This document shows, in pieces, positions 6,854 to 10,594 of a stretch of DNA of 10,594 nucleotides. Made by a program: the position numbers and the translations under genes. Where the stretch lies: the NCBI GenBank assembly GCA_045629205.1, contig JAZQQT010000185.1:1-10594 (forward strand), written 5' to 3'. Within the stretch, counting starts at the first letter, position 1. Each line of letters opens with the position of its first letter. The notes under the pieces were generated by a model, which made no database searches, was not told the DNA's origin, and saw only the letters and a program-made list of their open reading frames with translations. The stretch comes from JAZQLP01 sp045629205 (lineage in GTDB: Bacteria; Bacillota; Clostridia; Oscillospirales; UBA644).

Positions 6854-6882
6854 TTGACTTTCGGATATATATTTGATATAAT
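6854..6882 (+). promoter_or_regulatory. Extended -10 promoter of the glycosyltransferase-ABC operon
   Basis: TTGACT (6854-6859) and a perfect TATAAT (6877-6882) are 17 bases apart, with TGA just before the -10 box. The promoter begins 3 bases after the cysE stop, and no terminator separates the two. Transcription would start near 6889, leaving a leader of about 54 bases. An imperfect inverted repeat, ACTTTCGGA (6857-6865) and TCCGAAGT (6899-6906), brackets the -10 region and the start site. Confidence 0.85.
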
Positions 6883-6930
6883 AAGAAGGTTGTATAAGTC
6901 CGAAGTTTATTCAACATACAGACAATCAAA

Positions 6931-6935
6931 AGGAG
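6931..6935 (+). promoter_or_regulatory. Ribosome binding site that fixes a TTG start
   Basis: AGGAG, within AAAAGGAG, lies 7 bases before TTG at 6943. It is the best-placed ribosome site in this region, and no in-frame ATG of similar quality is near. It therefore sets the glycosyltransferase start at the TTG. Confidence 0.8.
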
Positions 6936-6942
6936 AAATCCA

Positions 6943-8196
6943 TTGAAAATTCTTGAAATTATTAATATAATAATCGGTATTGTTTTTCTTCTTTGCTACT
7001 CGTATCAGTTTTTATATATTCCGATTTCCGTATTTGCCAGGCAAAAAAAACACAAAGACGATGTTCTTCACAAAATAGGGATACTTATTGCCGCAAGAAA
7101 TGAAGAAGCGGTTATCGGTAATCTGATAGACAGTATAAAATCGCAGAATTATCCTTCAGAACTTATTGACATATATGTTTGCGCCGATAACTGCACCGAC
7201 AGAACGGCGAAAATCGCGGCTGAACACGGCGCTGATGTTTTTGAAAGATTCAATAAAGAGAAAATCGGAAAAGGCTATGTTCTCAACTTTATGTTGAATG
7301 AACTTGAAAAATCTGGCGACAAGCACGACGCGTATATCGTTCTTGACGCAGATAATATTCTTGACCCGAATTTCATAAAAGAAATAAACAGAACATACTG
7401 TGACGGATATAAAATAGTGACCTGTTACCGCAATTCAAAAAATTACGGTGACAACTGGGTTTCTGCAGGAATGGGCCTTTGGTTTTTAAGAGAAGCAAGA
7501 TATCTTAATGCCGCAAGATTCGCAATCGGAAGCAGCTGTGCGGTTTCGGGAACGGGATTTCTCGTGTCGGCAGATATTCTGAAGAACAGAGGCGGATGGA
7601 ATTATTTTACCCTTACGGAAGATATAGAATTTACAATCGATAACATTACCCGCAAAGAAAAAATCGGATATGCGAAGGATGCGATTCTTTACGATGAACA
7701 GCCTACGAAATTCCGCCAGTCATGGCGTCAGCGCGTTCGATGGACACGCGGATATTTTCAGGTTTTCCGTAAACACGGAAAAGATCTTATAAACGGTATT
7801 TTTCACGGCAGTTTTTCATGTTTCGATATGACGATGAACATAATGCCCGCAGCAATCATAAGCGGACTCAGTGTGGTAGTCAACATTATTGCGATAATAG
7901 TTACGATCATAACATTTGGGCCGATCACTCAATTATTGCAGATAATTTTTTCATCATTCTGCACCTTGTATCTTGCCACTTTTATAGTCGGTTTCATAAC
8001 AGTTTTGACAGAAGGCAAAAACATACACACATCCTTGATTAAAAAAATTTTTTATACATTTACTTTTCCATTGTTCATGCTTACTTTTATCCCCGTAAGC
8101 ATCGGCGCATTTTTTTCCAAGAGCGAATGGAAACCGATTGTTCATGACAAGGTCATTACTCTTGATGAAATAAAAAAACAAGATTCGGAAGAATAA
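6943..8196 (+). CDS. Membrane-bound processive family 2 glycosyltransferase
   Basis: This GT2 enzyme would add sugars from a nucleotide sugar donor to a growing glycan at the inner face of the membrane. It resembles the cellulose, hyaluronan and poly-GlcNAc synthase group (BcsA, NodC, PgaC). The 417 residues begin with one membrane segment (about 5-30). The catalytic domain (45-285) has AARNEE (50-55), Asp82 in ADNCTD, the DxD-like VLDADN (133-138), TED (225-227, likely catalytic base) and QRVRW (263-267), the QxxRW that marks processive enzymes. Three or so C-terminal membrane segments follow (about 298-325, 331-356 and 368-391), which could form a glycan channel. There is no PilZ domain. 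The start is TTG, fixed by a strong AGGAG. It is the first gene of an operon with two ABC exporter subunits. The sugar and product are unknown; a glycolipid-making non-processive relative is also possible. Confidence 0.88.
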   Translation: MKILEIINIIIGIVFLLCYSYQFLYIPISVFARQKKHKDDVLHKIGILIAARNEEAVIGNLIDSIKSQNYPSELIDIYVCADNCTDRTAKIAAEHGADVFERFNKEKIGKGYVLNFMLNELEKSGDKHDAYIVLDADNILDPNFIKEINRTYCDGYKIVTCYRNSKNYGDNWVSAGMGLWFLREARYLNAARFAIGSSCAVSGTGFLVSADILKNRGGWNYFTLTEDIEFTIDNITRKEKIGYAKDAILYDEQPTKFRQSWRQRVRWTRGYFQVFRKHGKDLINGIFHGSFSCFDMTMNIMPAAIISGLSVVVNIIAIIVTIITFGPITQLLQIIFSSFCTLYLATFIVGFITVLTEGKNIHTSLIKKIFYTFTFPLFMLTFIPVSIGAFFSKSEWKPIVHDKVITLDEIKKQDSEE

Positions 8197-8217
8197 AAAG
8201 AAAGAAGAAATATAAAA

Positions 8218-9957
8218 ATGAAGAAATTGATGAAATACGTCAAGCCGTATTGGTTATTTTTTCTCTTAGGACCTCTCTGCATGATCATCGAGGTCATCGG
8301 AGAAGTCGTAATGCCAAAACTGCTTGCGGAAATCATTAACAATGCTCAAAGCGGGACGCTCACCGTTCCCTCAAGCATCTGGACTATGGTTTTAATGATA
8401 CTGACAGCGATCATAATGATGGCAGGCGGTGTCGGAGGCGCATTTTTCGGAGCAAAGGCATCCGTAAATTTCGCCACGGATCTGCGTGCCGATTTATACA
8501 GAAGAATCCAATACTTCTCGTTCAACAATATCGATAAATTCTCGACAAGTTCTCTTGTAACACGTTTGACAAACGATGTTACCCAAATGCAGAACTTTGT
8601 GAATATGCTTCTCAGAATGGCACTTCGCGCACCCGGAATGATGATTGCTGCACTGATTATGGCAATCAAAATGAATCCGTCGCTTTCCGTTATTCTCGCG
8701 ATCGTTATGCCGATTCTTTTCATATTCGTCGGAGGACTTATCCTTATCGGTTTCCCGCGATTCACGAAAATGCAGGAAAAAGTTGACGCGCTTAATTCAA
8801 CGGTTCAGGAAAACGTCACCAATGTCAGAGTCGTAAAAAGTTTTGTCCGTGAGGAATTTGAAACAGACAAATTTGAACAGGCGAACAGTAATCTGAAAAA
8901 AGCCGGACTGTCGGCATTCAACGTAATGATATTCATGTCGCCCGTAATGTCTCTGATCATGGATATTTCAATCGGAGTAGTCATCTGGCTCGGAGCAAAA
9001 ACCGTTCTTTCCGGCAATATGCTTATCGGAGACCTTTCGGCCTTTGTTACATATGTCACACAGATTCTTTTCTCCCTTATGATGGTAACGTTCCTTCTTA
9101 TGTTCTCGGCAAGAGCATTTGCGTCCGCAAAAAGAATCAATGAGGTTCTTGATGAAAAAATCGACCTGACGGACGAGAACGCCGCTTATCCCGACAAAAA
9201 GGTTGAAAACGGCAAAATCGAATTCAGAAACGTATCTTTCAGATACTTCAAAAACAGTGAAGAAAAGGTCCTTGACAATATAAACCTTACTATCCAAAGC
9301 GGTTCGACAGTCGGTATTATCGGTTCGACTGGCTGCGGAAAAACGACGCTCGTTTCATTGATCGACCGTTTGTATGACGCCGATGAAGGCGAAATCCTTG
9401 TAGACGACATAAACGTCAAAGATTATTCGCTTATCAATCTGCGTGACGGCGTCGGTATGGTTCTCCAGAAAAATACCCTTTTCTCCGGAAGCGTTGCCGA
9501 AAACCTCAGGTGGGGTGACGAAAATGCATCTGATGAGGAAATGAAAACGGCTGCCGCAAGAGCACAGGCAGATAAATTTATCAAAGAATTTTCCGACGGT
9601 TACGATTCAAATATAGATCAGGGCGGAACAAACGTATCCGGCGGTCAGAAACAGCGTATATGCATAGCCAGAGCTCTTCTAAAAAAACCGAAGATACTTA
9701 TTCTTGACGACTCCACTTCCGCGGTTGATACGGCAACCGAAAAAGAAATACGCAAAGCATTCCGTGACGAGCTTAAGGATTCTACCAAAATCATCATCGC
9801 CCAGCGTATTTCATCCGTTATGGAAGCAGACAGCATAATCGTTATGAATGACGGTAAAATTACCGGAATAGGAACGAACGACGAGTTGCTTGCGACAAAC
9901 GAAGAATATAAAGAAATATACGATTCCCAAATGGAATCCGCAAAGGAGGGTGCTTGA
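8218..9957 (+). CDS. ABC exporter half-transporter, degenerate-site subunit
   Basis: This is a type IV ABC exporter half-transporter of 579 residues: a six-helix membrane domain (about 1-305) followed by an ATPase domain (about 333-575). Walker A is GSTGCGKT (369-376), the Q-loop is Gln417, the signature is VSGGQ (473-477) and Walker B is ILILD with Asp497. The residue after it, normally the catalytic Glu, is Asp498. The switch residue, normally His, is Gln529 in IIAQRI. This Asp plus Gln pair marks the degenerate-site subunit of heterodimeric exporters such as TM287/288, so the protein should work with the product of the next gene, which starts one base after this stop. The family exports drugs, lipids or peptides; the substrate cannot be told from the sequence. 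The ATG at 8218 has a weak, A-rich ribosome site (AAGAAG) and lies 21 bases after the glycosyltransferase gene; ATG at 8230 is an alternative start. Confidence 0.93.
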   Translation: MKKLMKYVKPYWLFFLLGPLCMIIEVIGEVVMPKLLAEIINNAQSGTLTVPSSIWTMVLMILTAIIMMAGGVGGAFFGAKASVNFATDLRADLYRRIQYFSFNNIDKFSTSSLVTRLTNDVTQMQNFVNMLLRMALRAPGMMIAALIMAIKMNPSLSVILAIVMPILFIFVGGLILIGFPRFTKMQEKVDALNSTVQENVTNVRVVKSFVREEFETDKFEQANSNLKKAGLSAFNVMIFMSPVMSLIMDISIGVVIWLGAKTVLSGNMLIGDLSAFVTYVTQILFSLMMVTFLLMFSARAFASAKRINEVLDEKIDLTDENAAYPDKKVENGKIEFRNVSFRYFKNSEEKVLDNINLTIQSGSTVGIIGSTGCGKTTLVSLIDRLYDADEGEILVDDINVKDYSLINLRDGVGMVLQKNTLFSGSVAENLRWGDENASDEEMKTAAARAQADKFIKEFSDGYDSNIDQGGTNVSGGQKQRICIARALLKKPKILILDDSTSAVDTATEKEIRKAFRDELKDSTKIIIAQRISSVMEADSIIVMNDGKITGIGTNDELLATNEEYKEIYDSQMESAKEGA

Positions 9958-9958
9958 A

Positions 9959-10594
9959 ATGGCAAGAGATTTAACAGCCCTTCAAAAGCAGTATAATTCC
10001 GCAGCAACAGAAAAGAGAAACGCTTTCCGTCCGAGAGGAGGCCCACGCGGAGGACGCGGAGTTCAAGGCGCAACGGGAAAGCCGAAAAACACAAAGAAAA
10101 CACTCGGAAGACTTATCGCATACATGAAGCCTTACACAGGCAGATTAATCATCGTCATGTTCTGTATGCTTATCAGCACCGTCACGTCACTTGTAGGTTC
10201 ATATCTGCTCGCCCCGATAGTAAACCGTGTTGCGGCGATAGTCTCGCCCGAAATGGTAAATAAGTTAAGTCCTACAGAGCAGTTTGCAGATAACATCATA
10301 GACTCACTGACTAAGGTATTCCCGTTCCAGCAGGAAACTCAGATACTTACATACATCCTGTCGGCAATCTTCATTCTTGCATGTATTTACCTTGTAGGCG
10401 TAATCACAACCTATCTCCAGTCTAAGCTGATGCTTACGACATCACAAGGCATTATCGAAAAAATCAGAAACGATTTGTTTATAAAGCTTCAGGAACTTCC
10501 CGTAAGATACTTCGACTCCAACCCGACCGGCGAAGTCATGTCGAGATTCACAAACGATATCGATAACATCGACATGATGCTCAACAACTCGCTG
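9959..10594 (+). CDS. ABC exporter half-transporter, partner subunit (3' partial)
   Basis: This is the start of the second half-transporter of the heterodimer; 212 residues are visible before the right edge cuts the gene. A strong AAAGGAGG (9942-9949), inside the end of the previous gene, lies 9 bases before the ATG. Residues 1-50 are a basic, polar extension with a Gly-Arg-rich patch (RPRGGPRGGRG, 24-34). Then come membrane helix 1 (about 61-85), an external loop with charged residues, helix 2 (about 128-152), and the first intracellular loop with YFDSNPTGEVMSRFTND (184-200). That motif is the usual coupling-helix stretch of ABC exporters. The ATPase domain lies outside the window. By analogy with known heterodimers it should carry the normal catalytic Glu and switch His, and it may carry an altered signature motif. 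Confidence 0.92.
   Translation, partial: MARDLTALQKQYNSAATEKRNAFRPRGGPRGGRGVQGATGKPKNTKKTLGRLIAYMKPYTGRLIIVMFCMLISTVTSLVGSYLLAPIVNRVAAIVSPEMVNKLSPTEQFADNIIDSLTKVFPFQQETQILTYILSAIFILACIYLVGVITTYLQSKLMLTTSQGIIEKIRNDLFIKLQELPVRYFDSNPTGEVMSRFTNDIDNIDMMLNNSL

Noticed and set aside
6441..6929. Antisense 162-residue frame over cysE
   Set aside because: It mirrors the codon pattern of a clearly conserved gene and covers the next promoter; no ribosome site was seen.
9645..10103. Minus-strand 152-residue frame across the two ABC exporter genes
   Set aside because: It covers the end of one exporter gene and the start of the next, both with clear motifs and a strong ribosome site on the plus strand.

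Overview
The window looks like a chromosomal segment of a low-to-moderate GC Gram-positive bacterium, most likely an anaerobic gut-type member of class Clostridia (Bacillota). The basis is strong AGGAGG-type ribosome sites, near-consensus housekeeping promoters (TTGACA/TATAAT with 17-base spacers), frequent AGA, GGA and ATA codons, a lipoprotein-like signal peptide, and protein families typical of Clostridia (a compact GH36 glycosidase, a long EpsC-type serine acetyltransferase, a two-gene heterodimeric ABC exporter). The genus cannot be fixed from this sequence alone.

Layout, left to right. (1) 1-1365, plus strand: the 3' part of a small ABC import ATPase (SsuB/TauB-like), then an RlmA-type 23S rRNA guanine-N1 methyltransferase 16 bases later. 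(2) 1439-1474: a strong hairpin between convergent genes. (3) 1497-3395, minus strand: a cytoplasmic GH36 alpha-galactosidase-like enzyme. (4) 3486-3639, minus strand: a complete tRNA-Gly(CCC) unit with terminator, encoded CCA and a near-perfect promoter. (5) 3674-4802, plus strand: ilvE (branched-chain aminotransferase) with its own extended -10 promoter and a hairpin after it. (6) 4829-5051: a short lipoprotein-like gene that appears frameshifted. (7) 5005-6851: cysK and cysE, a two-step cysteine synthesis module, with a likely promoter inside the tail of the broken gene. (8) 6854-10594: a new promoter followed by a processive family 2 glycosyltransferase (TTG start) and two ABC exporter half-transporters. 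The second half-transporter runs off the right edge.

How the genes work together. CysE acetylates serine and CysK replaces the acetate with sulfide to make cysteine; IlvE handles the last step of valine, leucine and isoleucine synthesis. These form an amino acid block. The GH36 enzyme would split alpha-galactosides (or alpha-GalNAc compounds) that have already been imported. The right-hand operon pairs a membrane glycan-making enzyme with an ABC exporter whose first subunit has the Asp and Gln substitutions expected of the degenerate site in a heterodimer. Whether the glycosyltransferase and exporter share a substrate cannot be decided here.

No mobile element, phage gene, CRISPR array or clearly novel multi-gene system is visible. 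This is mostly ordinary metabolic and housekeeping chromosome. The best leads are the frameshifted lipoprotein gene before cysK, the glycosyltransferase/ABC exporter operon, and the divergent active-site motifs of the GH36 enzyme. No stretch longer than 300 bases is left without a feature.
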